Origin: Lachnospiraceae bacterium
GTDB taxonomy: Bacteria; Bacillota; Clostridia; Lachnospirales; Lachnospiraceae
Direction: 5' to 3'
Length of the DNA stretch: 42,975 bases
Assembly: GCA_900772845.1 (NCBI GenBank)
Contig: CAAGSD010000153.1
Span: forward strand, 1-42,975
Every line of letters begins with the position of its first letter. Position 1 is the first letter of the stretch. A program made the translations under genes and the position numbers. This document shows positions 8,857-17,316 of this stretch, piece by piece. Below the pieces are notes generated by a model that was not told the DNA's origin, did no database searches, and saw nothing but the letters and a program-made list of their open reading frames with translations.

Positions 8857-9584
8857 TCGGCATCTCCGGAAGCCGCTTTGTAAGCCTCCTCACTGTCATA
8901 ACCGATGGCATCTAAGGGAAGCAGTTCTCCGGCATCGTTTCTTAAATAGGTCTCTTCTCTGGTGACCATAAGTGCATTCTCAGGGAGGTTTTCTCCATTT
9001 TCCGCAAATAATGCCTCCACTACCTGGATCGGTTTGATATTCCCGGCGCTGGATGCATCTACCAACAGATACAGACTGTCAGCATCCACGGTTTTCATCT
9101 CATAGATGCCTTCTTTCAGATTGATCTCACGGCTGCCTTTTTTGGTTTCCTTGGTGATCCAGATCTCGTCCCTTTTCAGAAAGCACTCTACGGCAGATTT
9201 CAGTTCAAAATGAGGACCTCTGCCTTCCCTGAAGGTTACAGTATATCCGGCGGCAGCCACGCTTGCCATGGCATTTCCGGCATTGTCCGGCAGGATTTTC
9301 ACCGCTGTGATCTCAATGCCGGGCACCGATGCGGCATTCAGCCGTTCTTTTATATCTTTGCAGGATGTCAGGGAATGTACTTCCAGATCCATATATTCTC
9401 CGTTACTGGTAAGTCCTACACCCAAAGGAGCTGCGAAGGACATGATCTGATGGGGGCTGAAGCCTCCGGTATAGGCTACGTCCAGTTCTGCTCTGCGGTT
9501 GGCTTTCTGGAAGAAGCGCATTACATCCAGATGACCGATAAAACGTACCGGTCCGTATTTCCTGAATTTGATTCTTAACTTCAT
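8853..9584 (-). CDS. TIGR03936 / DUF2344 radical SAM-linked protein
   Basis: A 243-residue protein. Its N-terminus (MKLRIKFRKYGPVRFIGHLD, then GFSPHQIMSFAAPLGVG) is diagnostic for DUF2344, which is found next to or fused with the TIGR03960 radical SAM protein. I choose the ATG at 9584 because the conserved family sequence begins exactly there; a TTG at 9629 would add 15 unconserved residues. The gene sits between the radical SAM gene and the RNase, overlapping the latter by 4 bases. Function is not established. Association with RNase and ribosomal genes suggests RNA or ribosome modification, which is inference only. Confidence 0.88.
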   Translation of the reverse strand: MKLRIKFRKYGPVRFIGHLDVMRFFQKANRRAELDVAYTGGFSPHQIMSFAAPLGVGLTSNGEYMDLEVHSLTSCKDIKERLNAASVPGIEITAVKILPDNAGNAMASVAAAGYTVTFREGRGPHFELKSAVECFLKRDEIWITKETKKGSREINLKEGIYEMKTVDADSLYLLVDASSAGNIKPIQVVEALFAENGENLPENALMVTREETYLRNDAGELLPLDAIGYDSEEAYKAASGDAE

Positions 9585-9689
9585 AATTACTTTCAGATTT
9601 CTATGCGGCCTTCTGTGAAAGACCTGCAATTTCCCTTTCTTCTTATTCTTCTACACTCATAATGTGCCACATGGGCATGCCTTTTACAA

Positions 9690-11564
9690 TCAGCCGCTGG
9701 GCTCTACGCAGATACCGCAGCCGAATCTGGCTGCTCCGCAGCCCTGACAGGCCTGTTTGCAGTTCGGTGAGATCGTCTCGTTTTTGGCTTTCTGCCATTC
9801 TCTCTCCAGAAAAGCTCTGGATACACCGCAGTCCAGAAAATCCCAGGGCAGGATCTCATCAAGGGGACGTTCTCTGTGAGAATAGAAATCCGGATCCAGA
9901 CCGCAGGCAGCGAAGGCTTCCATCCAGACATCATTGTGGAAATATTCGCTCCAGGCATCGTAGAAGCAGCCCTTGTGATAAACATATAAAAGCACCTGGG
10001 ACAATCTTCTGTCACCTCTTGCAAGAACTCCTTCTAAGACGCTGACATCCGCTTCGTGCCAGTTGTATTTGATACTCTTCTGGTTCAGTTGTTCTGAGAT
10101 AGCCTTTCTGGTCAGATAAGCCTTTTCCACGAATTCTTCCTTGGTACACTGGGGTGCCCACTGGAAAGGAGTAAAAGGCTTCGGTACAAAGAAGGAGGTA
10201 CTGGTAACGATCTGTACTCTGCCGTTGACACGTTTCTCCTTCGGTACCGTATCGAAGAAAGTGGCTGCGATCTTATTGGACAGCTCGGCAATTCCACGGA
10301 TATCTTCTTCTGTTTCGGTAGGATGTCCCAGCATGAAATACAGCTTGACTCTGGTCCAGCCGCCCTCGAAAGCAAGGGCGGAACCCTGCAGGATCACTTC
10401 CTCGGTAAGCCCCTTGTTGATGACATCCCGCAGTCTCTGGCTGCCGGCCTCCGGAGCAAAGGTCAGACTGGATTTCTTTACATCCTGTACCTTACTCATG
10501 ACATCCAGGGAAAAGGCATCGATACGCAGAGACGGCAGAGAGATATTGATATGTCTCTTGTCGCACTCTTCGATCAGGAAATCGATCAGCTCCGGCAGCT
10601 TGCTGTAATCACTGGAGCTTAAGGAGCTCAGAGAAATCTCCTCATGACCGGTGTTTTTCAGCATTTCCATGGCATATTTTTTCAAGACTTCCACGTCACG
10701 TTCTCTGACCGGACGGTACAACTGACCAGCCTGACAGAAACGGCAGCCGCGGATACAGCCTCTCTGGATCTCCAGGACCACTCTGTCCTGCGTGACCTTA
10801 ATATAGGGAACCACAGGCTTCATAGGATAAAAGCTGTCCGTCATATCCGTTACCAGTTCCTTGCGGATGGTGGCGGGAATGCCTCTTTCTGTCGGCCGGA
10901 AGGAAGCGATGGTGCCATCCTCATGATAAGCGGTCTCATAGAACCGGGGGGCATACATTCCGGGCAGTTTCGCAGCCCGGCGCAGAAATTCTTCTCTGCC
11001 GGTCTTTTCGTCCCGACACTTTTTATAGAGATCGATCAGCGGACGATACTGGGTCTCTCCTTCTCCGATATAGAAAATATCAAAGAAATCCGCAATGGGC
11101 TCCGGATTGTAGGTGCAGGGACCGCCACCGATGACGATAGGACAGTCATCCCCACGTTCTGCAGCCAGCAACGGAATGCCCGCCAGATCCAAAACCTGTA
11201 AAATATTGGTATAACACATTTCATACTGAATGGTGATTCCGAGGAAATCGAACTCACTGATCGGATCCTGACTCTCCAGAGCAAACAGCGGAATGTTTTC
11301 TTTGCGCATGATTTCATCCAGATCCACCCAGGGAGAATACACACGTTCACACCAGACATCGTCCCAGGAATTGAGCATACCGTAGAGGATCTGAATGCCC
11401 AGATGGGACATGCCGATCTCGTAGACATCCGGGAAGCACATGCAGAAACGGACATCCACACTGTCCTTATCCTTCACCACGGCATTGACCTCATTACCGA
11501 TGTAACGGGCCGGCTTTTCGATTTTCATCAGAATATCATCATTTAATGCTAATTTTTCGTTCAT
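9690..11564 (-). CDS. TIGR03960-family B12-binding-like radical SAM protein
   Basis: A 624-residue radical SAM enzyme. The N-terminal half resembles a cobalamin-binding Rossmann fold (DVYEIGMSHLGIQILYGMLN, then IVIGGGPCTYNPEPIADFFD). The cluster motif CxxxCxxC is seen in RGCIRGCRFCQAG near residue 275, and the barrel continues through SLPSLRIDAF and FAPEAGSQRLRDVIN. A Cys-rich tail (CKQACQGCGAARFGCGIC) probably binds a further metal centre. GAGG precedes the ATG. It is always found with DUF2344 in Clostridia as far as I know; the reaction and substrate are unknown. Confidence 0.9.
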   Translation of the reverse strand: MNEKLALNDDILMKIEKPARYIGNEVNAVVKDKDSVDVRFCMCFPDVYEIGMSHLGIQILYGMLNSWDDVWCERVYSPWVDLDEIMRKENIPLFALESQDPISEFDFLGITIQYEMCYTNILQVLDLAGIPLLAAERGDDCPIVIGGGPCTYNPEPIADFFDIFYIGEGETQYRPLIDLYKKCRDEKTGREEFLRRAAKLPGMYAPRFYETAYHEDGTIASFRPTERGIPATIRKELVTDMTDSFYPMKPVVPYIKVTQDRVVLEIQRGCIRGCRFCQAGQLYRPVRERDVEVLKKYAMEMLKNTGHEEISLSSLSSSDYSKLPELIDFLIEECDKRHINISLPSLRIDAFSLDVMSKVQDVKKSSLTFAPEAGSQRLRDVINKGLTEEVILQGSALAFEGGWTRVKLYFMLGHPTETEEDIRGIAELSNKIAATFFDTVPKEKRVNGRVQIVTSTSFFVPKPFTPFQWAPQCTKEEFVEKAYLTRKAISEQLNQKSIKYNWHEADVSVLEGVLARGDRRLSQVLLYVYHKGCFYDAWSEYFHNDVWMEAFAACGLDPDFYSHRERPLDEILPWDFLDCGVSRAFLEREWQKAKNETISPNCKQACQGCGAARFGCGICVEPSG

Positions 11565-11585
11565 AATTACCTCAGGTTCTTGATT

Positions 11586-12803
11586 TTACATATAATTTTT
11601 CATCTGCCGTACATCAGCGTCGGTGCAGGGGATGTCGGAATAACGGGCTTTTTCATAGATCTCAGCCATTCCTTTGGCATCCAGCGACATTTCGGCATCT
11701 CTAGCAGTATAAAATGGCAGGCTCATCTTTGCAAGCCCACTGGCAGTTATTTTTTTCTGATACATCCGTCGGATCTTTTGTCCCGCATCTAAAAAAGCAA
11801 AAGGAAACCATTTCGAATGCTGCTTTGCCGTGGCAGTCTCCGTAGGTGCTTCCAGACGTTCCCGTTTATCTATACTCTCTGTTTTCTCCAAAACGGTCTC
11901 AGAGAAAGATATCTGCATTTTGTTCCGCAAAAAGACAAACAGCTTCCGGATTCCACGGTACAACAGAAATACAGCGGCTGCCACAAGGGCGATCATGGTC
12001 ACATATTCCAGAATGACCCATAGGAAAAAGGGATCTTCCGTTTCCATCGGGGGCATGTCACCACCGCCCACCGCCTGTTTCATCACAATATCAGAAGCCC
12101 CGTCATCTGTGGGAAGCAATCCGAACAGAAAGCGAAGGATGGTAACCAGTCCACTGCGCAGTAACTGCAAAAAAGGCTTTAACCAGGCAAACTGGGATAC
12201 TGCCAGAAGTAAAAAACCAGACAACAGCACAAAAGCTGTGGTGCTGTGGAGTCCGGAACGAAAAATCTCCTGAAACGGGATCTTGCCGGTACTCAGCCGG
12301 TTTACCGTAAGGAAATCCTCATAGGACTGCAAAAATAATAGAATGGCATACAGTAAAATAACCAGGATCAGACTCATGCGATAATAAAGATCCCATGCGT
12401 CATTACCCTGATAATGCTGCAGAAAAAGACTTAAGAAAGTAATTCCGGCAGCAAGCGGCAGTGGCAACGGATCGGAAGCAGCGCTCTCAGACCGGAAACG
12501 CAGCCAGAGAGAATAGATCACAAAACCCGCTCCCACTAACAGCCGGACACCACGATTCACACCGTTGGCTGCGGGGATCATATAATAGCATGCAAGCACC
12601 AGCACATGACAAAGGAACAATGCTGACAGATGCTTACACCGTTTTCTGGCATAATACAGAAACCATACAGGAAGCGCCCAAAGCAACCACAAAGCTAAGG
12701 AAGGACGGCTTTCCGGAGCCAGCGCAGACAGCAGTGTAGCTGCCGTCAGTGCCAGCGGATAAAAACATAATTGATTCATCAGAGCAGTCAATAATTCTTT
12801 CAC
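11586..12803 (-). CDS. TgpA-like membrane protein lacking the transglutaminase core
   Basis: A roughly 405-residue polytopic protein: about seven hydrophobic helices in the first 230 residues, a linker rich in Asp/Gly/Pro, one more helix near residue 265 (LVAAAVFLLYRGI), then a cytosolic tail ending EKARYSDIPCTDADVRQMK, which resembles the C-terminal DUF4129 segment of TgpA proteins. In MoxR-DUF58-TgpA operons the third protein usually carries an extracytoplasmic Cys-His-Asp transglutaminase domain; none is present here. I take a GTG at 12803, two bases past the DUF58 stop, as start; an ATG at 12764 is an alternative. An ATG-less upstream extension overlaps DUF58 and is unlikely. Confidence 0.7.
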   Translation of the reverse strand: MKELLTALMNQLCFYPLALTAATLLSALAPESRPSLALWLLWALPVWFLYYARKRCKHLSALFLCHVLVLACYYMIPAANGVNRGVRLLVGAGFVIYSLWLRFRSESAASDPLPLPLAAGITFLSLFLQHYQGNDAWDLYYRMSLILVILLYAILLFLQSYEDFLTVNRLSTGKIPFQEIFRSGLHSTTAFVLLSGFLLLAVSQFAWLKPFLQLLRSGLVTILRFLFGLLPTDDGASDIVMKQAVGGGDMPPMETEDPFFLWVILEYVTMIALVAAAVFLLYRGIRKLFVFLRNKMQISFSETVLEKTESIDKRERLEAPTETATAKQHSKWFPFAFLDAGQKIRRMYQKKITASGLAKMSLPFYTARDAEMSLDAKGMAEIYEKARYSDIPCTDADVRQMKNYM

Positions 12804-12805
12804 AT

Positions 12806-13942
12806 TCAGACGCTTTCTTCCCGTAGGGAGATAAAGGTGATCAGGGAACGCAGAGGCTCCGCTGTCTCCGGAGGAGTACTTTCGGAATAGGGATAAAACC
12901 ATTTCATATCCGGATGCCTTTCCTGATATTGCAGGACTAACGCCGCAAAGTCTTCGTAGGCATTGGGGGAGACAAAACAGGTATAGAGCGAATTCGATGT
13001 ATCGGCAAGGCGGCCGGCAAACAACTCCGAAAAAGGCTGCACCGGTTTGGACGTATCGATTCTTGCCAGTGCCTGCAGACAGGCATTTCGCTGCCTGATT
13101 CCGCCACCGGCTTCCAGAATGCAGGGCTCGCCATTGACACCGTCAATCCCGTTGCAATACAGGGCTGCCTGCATACCCTGCTCTAAAAATAACAACAACA
13201 GCGCCGTTGCAATCTGTAGACTGGCTTCTACGCAGTCCTCTTTTTTTAAGATCCCGGTGTCTTCCAGATTTACAAAGATCCGGACAGACTTCTGGGCGGT
13301 ATAATTCTTCTGGTTAACTTTCAGATCTCCCGTACGGGCCGTGGCCTTCCAGTTGATGCTCTTTAAGTCATCCTGTGGCTGGTAATCCCGGATGCCCCTG
13401 TATTCAAAAGGATCCTCTAACAGATGTCTTTTTGCCAGAACTTCTCCGTTTAACTGCTTTAAGGAGCGTTTGAAATCCGGGTGGGAAAATGGCTTGGGAT
13501 ACACATAGAGACTACACCCGGTAATCGGTGTGGTGGCTGTATACTGCGCTGTCAGGAACAGATCCGATGCCACCAGATCCGCCTCCCCGATCGTGTAATA
13601 TCCTCTTCTGCCACCAGTAAAGGGCAGTACTCTGGTGACCTTTTCCAGACGTCCGATCTGGAAAATATCGTTGCGATAATAACGGTCCGTGGTACGGGAT
13701 CCTTTGGTATCGGCAAATACCAGATGCCTGTCGGTCTGGAATTTCACCTTTAACATGGTCAAAGGAAGGCGTTTACGGTTCTCAATGATCTCTGACAGTT
13801 CACTCTCCTGTCCTTCCCAGATGCCATCCTCCCGGAAAGCCAGGGATACGGACAGATCCCGCTGCCATATTTTTGCATATACATATTTCTGTCCCAGATA
13901 CAGCAGCAGGGCAAATACAATAATACCAAGAATCTGTATCAT
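12806..13942 (-). CDS. DUF58 domain protein
   Basis: A 378-residue protein with an N-terminal membrane segment (IQILGIIVFALLLYLGQKYV), a beta-rich stretch, and the diagnostic DUF58 motif near residue 190 (RGIRDYQPQDDLKSINWKAT, then ARTGDLKVNQ). The remainder resembles a von Willebrand A fold. DUF58 proteins are encoded beside MoxR AAA+ ATPases, which are thought to act as chaperones for vWA-type partners at the membrane. The ATG overlaps the MoxR TGA by 4 bases, with AAAGG upstream, so the two are translationally coupled. The cellular process is not known here. Confidence 0.9.
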   Translation of the reverse strand: MIQILGIIVFALLLYLGQKYVYAKIWQRDLSVSLAFREDGIWEGQESELSEIIENRKRLPLTMLKVKFQTDRHLVFADTKGSRTTDRYYRNDIFQIGRLEKVTRVLPFTGGRRGYYTIGEADLVASDLFLTAQYTATTPITGCSLYVYPKPFSHPDFKRSLKQLNGEVLAKRHLLEDPFEYRGIRDYQPQDDLKSINWKATARTGDLKVNQKNYTAQKSVRIFVNLEDTGILKKEDCVEASLQIATALLLLFLEQGMQAALYCNGIDGVNGEPCILEAGGGIRQRNACLQALARIDTSKPVQPFSELFAGRLADTSNSLYTCFVSPNAYEDFAALVLQYQERHPDMKWFYPYSESTPPETAEPLRSLITFISLREESV

Positions 13943-14889
13943 GGCTCAAACCTTTCCGTGGGGACGGGAACGGAAGAAAGAATGGCTTCCATTCTATCTG
14001 CAGTGGAACCGGTATCGGAGCCAAAACTACATACCAGTCTGTGAGCCAGTACCGGAACAGCCAGGGTACGCACGTCATCCGGAATCACATAGGAACGCCC
14101 TTGAAGATAAGCATAGGCTTTGACACAGCGTAACAGTCCCAAGGTGCCTCTGGGACTGACGCCTGCCAGAATACCGTCTGCACATCTGGTAGCATCCGCA
14201 ATCTGCACCATATATTCCCGGATGCAGGGATGGACAAAAATCTTCGCAGCCTCCGTCCGGGCAGCCATGAGTTCTTCCAAAGAGACCACAGACGTCAGAG
14301 TGTGCAGCGGATCGTCCTCCAGATACAGTTCCAGAATCCGTAGTTCTTCTTCTCTCGTAGGAAGCTTCATGGACAGCTTCATGAGAAAACGGTCTAATTG
14401 GGCTTCCGGCAGAGGGAATACACCGGCACTTTCAATGGGATTCTCCGTGGCAATGACAAAGAATGGCTCTCCCGGTGTATAAGAGACACCATCGATAGTC
14501 ACCTGACGCTCTTCCATACATTCCAGCAGTCCCGCCTGTGTTCTGGGGGTGGCACGGTTCAATTCATCCGCCAGCAATATATTCGTAAATACCGGTCCCT
14601 TCCGCAGGGTAAACTCATTTTTCTGCCTGTCAAAGACATTAATGCCGGTGATGTCGCCGGGCAGCAGATCCGGGGTAAACTGCACCCGGGAGAACTGTAC
14701 ATTCAGAGATTTTGCCAGTGCCTTGGCAAGTTTGGTCTTGCCGGTGCCGGGAACATCCTCCAAAAGCACATGACCATCGGCCAGAAGTGCGGTCAGAAGG
14801 AGCTCCGTCACTTCTTCCTTTCCCACCAATACTTTTTGAATGTTTGCCTGTATTTTTGATATGAATTCTTTTCCTGTCTGTTCTGCCAT
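13939..14889 (-). CDS. MoxR-family AAA+ ATPase
   Basis: A 316-residue AAA+ ATPase. Walker A is LLEDVPGTGKTK, Walker B is NILLADELNRAT, sensor 1 is VIATENPIE, and the MoxR-type SPRGTLGLLRCVKAYA helix lies near the C-terminus. The start at 14889 (MAEQTGKEF) is preceded by AAGGAA at good distance; longer frames begin with TTG or an ATG that lacks a ribosome site. It leads the MoxR-DUF58-TgpA-like cluster, and since the next gaps are short, probably also the radical SAM and RNase genes down to the terminator at 7709. The role is presumably ATP-driven assembly of the DUF58 partner. Confidence 0.92.
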   Translation of the reverse strand: MAEQTGKEFISKIQANIQKVLVGKEEVTELLLTALLADGHVLLEDVPGTGKTKLAKALAKSLNVQFSRVQFTPDLLPGDITGINVFDRQKNEFTLRKGPVFTNILLADELNRATPRTQAGLLECMEERQVTIDGVSYTPGEPFFVIATENPIESAGVFPLPEAQLDRFLMKLSMKLPTREEELRILELYLEDDPLHTLTSVVSLEELMAARTEAAKIFVHPCIREYMVQIADATRCADGILAGVSPRGTLGLLRCVKAYAYLQGRSYVIPDDVRTLAVPVLAHRLVCSFGSDTGSTADRMEAILSSVPVPTERFEP

Positions 14890-15007
14890 AAGGGTTTCCT
14901 TTTTGTCCATGAAGTTTACCAGCCCTATAATCATTCCCAAATATTCTTATGAAAACAAGTTTTCGACAAGTATTTACCAAATGCTTATATGGCTTCGGAT
15001 TGTTATC

Positions 15008-15037
15008 ATTATACCTTATAAAATGAAGTTCTGCCAG
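15008..15037 (-). promoter_or_regulatory. Probable sigma-A promoter of the moxR cluster
   Basis: On the minus strand a perfect TATAAT (15008-15013) lies 18 bases from CTGGCA (15032-15037), about 120 bp upstream of the moxR ATG. It sits in the divergent spacer shared with the plus-strand gene at 15082. Confidence 0.55.
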
Positions 15038-15081
15038 TACCAAACAGCACATAAATATAAACTGCAAAGGAGGTCGGTGTG

Positions 15082-15381
15082 ATGGAAAACAGAGAGCACA
15101 GATATAAAGAAGAACTTTTAGCGCAGATGCGCAGACAGACAGAAATAAGGCCAGTGCAAAACGATTCGGAACCTGCCGCTTCTTCTCATACCGGTACGTT
15201 CAAAATCCGCCTTGCGCTGGCCGGGGTCTTATTACTTACGATCATATTGTTGGATCAAAAGGACAAATGTTTCGCCGGAATCTCAATGGATCAGGTGTTT
15301 GGTTATGTCACCGGTGTCGATTACGGTACTGCCCTTAAGACCTGGGTGGAAACCGCAGTTAACGGTTCGCAAGCTCTGTAG
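15082..15381 (+). CDS. Small single-pass membrane protein, hypothetical
   Basis: A 99-residue protein with an excellent AGGAGG site 8 bases before the ATG. The first 45 residues are charged and probably cytosolic (HRYKEELLAQMRRQTEIRP). One hydrophobic helix follows near residues 46-60 (IRLALAGVLLLTIILLD). The outer tail is short (GISMDQVFGYVTGVDYGTAL). I do not recognise the family. It is transcribed away from moxR, and its last 23 bases overlap the 3' end of hisIE tail to tail. A GTG three bases earlier is a less likely start. Confidence 0.75.
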   Translation: MENREHRYKEELLAQMRRQTEIRPVQNDSEPAASSHTGTFKIRLALAGVLLLTIILLDQKDKCFAGISMDQVFGYVTGVDYGTALKTWVETAVNGSQAL

Positions 15382-16645
15382 TGATCTCTTCCCAGGTAAC
15401 ATCCTTTTCCGCCATCAGCACCATCATGTGATACAGGAAATCACTGATCTCATACTTGACTTCATTGGGATTGGGATTCTTGGCTGCGATCACGATCTCT
15501 GTGGCCTCTTCCCCCAGTTTCTTAAGGATCTTATCAATGCCCTTATCAAACAGGTAATTAGTATAAGAACCTTCCTTAGGGTGTACCTTGCGGTCCTTGA
15601 TGACATCGAAGACTTCCTCAAATACCTGTAAAGGATTGTTGCTTTCCTCATAATCTTTCTTGGTGATCTCGTTAAAGAAGCAGCTCCGGCTTCCGGTATG
15701 ACAGGCGGCTCCGATCTGAGATACTTTTGCAAGGATCGTATCCATATCGCAGTCAGCAACCAATTCTTTCACATACTGGTAATGACCACTGGTCAGTCCC
15801 TTCAGCCACAATTCCTGACGGCTTCTGCTGTAGTAGGTCATCTTGCCCAGCTTCAGGGTCTGCTCATAGGCTTCCTCATTCATATAAGCCATCATCAGAA
15901 CTTCCTGAGTCCGGTAATCCTGTACGATAACGGGTACCATGCCGTCACTGTTCTTCTTGAAATCTTCCCACTTGTAAGCTGCCTGGAAGGATTCGATGGG
16001 AATATCGTTCTCCCGGCACAGATCCTTCAGGGCTACGATCTCTTTCACATTGTCATTGATGGTATTGCCGGTGACACCACAGACATTCTCATAAGCAAAG
16101 ATCTCCAGCAATTTATTCAATGCCACCTGATTGATCTGCACGAAAAACGGAAGGGAAAGAATGGCCTGAGTCTCCCGGATCTGATGAGGATTCATCAGGA
16201 TCATGGCAGAGATATATTTCTCGATCTTCTCCTTATGTAATTCCAGAACGGATGGATCGTTGTACGAGATCAGGATCTTGTCCTTACCGAATTTCAGAGA
16301 GACCTCTTCGGTAATCTCAATATTACTCTCTTTCTCATAATCGATAACTGCTTTTTTACATCCGGCATAAAGTAATTTCTTAATGTCCTCCATGCGCTTG
16401 ACATTGCCGGCACCGATGACATCCACTTCTGCTCTGGCACAGATCTCTTTGATGATATCCAGTGCGGCATCATGCTCTGCATCCCCTTCAGACATATCGA
16501 ACACGATCAGCTCATCGGCGTTGTGTTCACAGTAATAATCTGCCAGACGGACAGGATCCGTATCTACGATAGTAGTATCCGTAAGGTTTCTCACCGCATG
16601 CTCGTGATATAAATAAATGCAGGGAACAAATTTCTTGATGATCAT
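15359..16645 (-). CDS. hisIE: HisIE with an N-terminal HisF-like domain
   Basis: A 428-residue fusion for steps two and three of histidine synthesis. Residues 1-215 are a HisF/HisA-like barrel beginning MIIKKFVPCIYLYHEH. At position 11, where HisF has its catalytic Asp in PCLDV, this protein has Tyr, so the domain is probably inactive in catalysis. Residues about 216-330 are phosphoribosyl-AMP cyclohydrolase (HisI), with the zinc/metal motifs DCDMDTI and ACHTGSRSCF. Residues about 335-428 are phosphoribosyl-ATP pyrophosphatase (HisE), with LGEEATEIVIAAK. AAGGA precedes the ATG. It is the last gene of the his cluster. The three-part arrangement occurs in other Clostridia, but the role of the barrel is unclear. 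Confidence 0.93.
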   Translation of the reverse strand: MIIKKFVPCIYLYHEHAVRNLTDTTIVDTDPVRLADYYCEHNADELIVFDMSEGDAEHDAALDIIKEICARAEVDVIGAGNVKRMEDIKKLLYAGCKKAVIDYEKESNIEITEEVSLKFGKDKILISYNDPSVLELHKEKIEKYISAMILMNPHQIRETQAILSLPFFVQINQVALNKLLEIFAYENVCGVTGNTINDNVKEIVALKDLCRENDIPIESFQAAYKWEDFKKNSDGMVPVIVQDYRTQEVLMMAYMNEEAYEQTLKLGKMTYYSRSRQELWLKGLTSGHYQYVKELVADCDMDTILAKVSQIGAACHTGSRSCFFNEITKKDYEESNNPLQVFEEVFDVIKDRKVHPKEGSYTNYLFDKGIDKILKKLGEEATEIVIAAKNPNPNEVKYEISDFLYHMMVLMAEKDVTWEEITTELANR

Positions 16646-16702
16646 AGTAATCCTTGTACCTTTCTATACCTGCAAAGTTTAGGCCGCAGGCACTTTATTT
16701 TC

Positions 16703-17290
16703 TTACAGACTTCCTTTGGTGCTTAAGACATCCGTTACCTTCGGATTATAGGAAACGGCCTGATCCAGCGCCTTGGCAAATGCCTTGAACATCGCCTCGA
16801 TCATATGGTGATTGTTGCCCGGAGACAGAATCTTGATATGTAAGTTCATACCGGCACTGTAGGATACAGCATAGAAAAATTCTTTCACCAGTTCGGTATC
16901 CAGCCCGCCCACCTGCGGTACGGTGAATTCACATTCAAAATTAAGATAAGGACGACCGCTTAAGTCAACGGCACATAAAGCAAGCACTTCATCCATGGGC
17001 AGGATAAAATAACCGTAACGGTTGATGCCTTTCTTGTCACCAACAGCCTTTTTGATGGCTTCGCCAAAGACAATGCCGGTATCTTCCACGGTGTGGTGGC
17101 CGTCTACCTGCAGGTCTCCTTTTACCTTACAATTCAGATCAAAAAATCCGTGTCTGGTAAAGCCGTCCAGCATATGATCAAAAAATCCGATGCCGGTGGA
17201 AAGGTCAGCCTTTCCGCTGCCGTCCAGATTTAAGGTGACAGCAATGTCGGTCTCTTTCGTTGTACGGGTCACAGTTGCGATTCGTTCCAT
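16703..17290 (-). CDS. hisB: Imidazoleglycerol-phosphate dehydratase
   Basis: A 195-residue monofunctional HisB, which converts imidazoleglycerol phosphate to imidazoleacetol phosphate. The manganese-binding histidine motifs are intact: FFDHMLDGFTRHG, VDGHHTVEDTGI, then NNHHMIEAMFKA near the C-terminus. Length is standard. AGGAG lies 5 bases before the ATG. It follows hisD with a 26-bp gap in the same operon. Confidence 0.97.
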   Translation of the reverse strand: MERIATVTRTTKETDIAVTLNLDGSGKADLSTGIGFFDHMLDGFTRHGFFDLNCKVKGDLQVDGHHTVEDTGIVFGEAIKKAVGDKKGINRYGYFILPMDEVLALCAVDLSGRPYLNFECEFTVPQVGGLDTELVKEFFYAVSYSAGMNLHIKILSPGNNHHMIEAMFKAFAKALDQAVSYNPKVTDVLSTKGSL

Positions 17291-17316
17291 AATGTCTCCT
17301 TTCCCGGAGGGAATCG

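Noticed and set aside
9585..9629. TTG start of the DUF2344 protein
   Set aside because: The conserved family sequence begins at the ATG at 9584.
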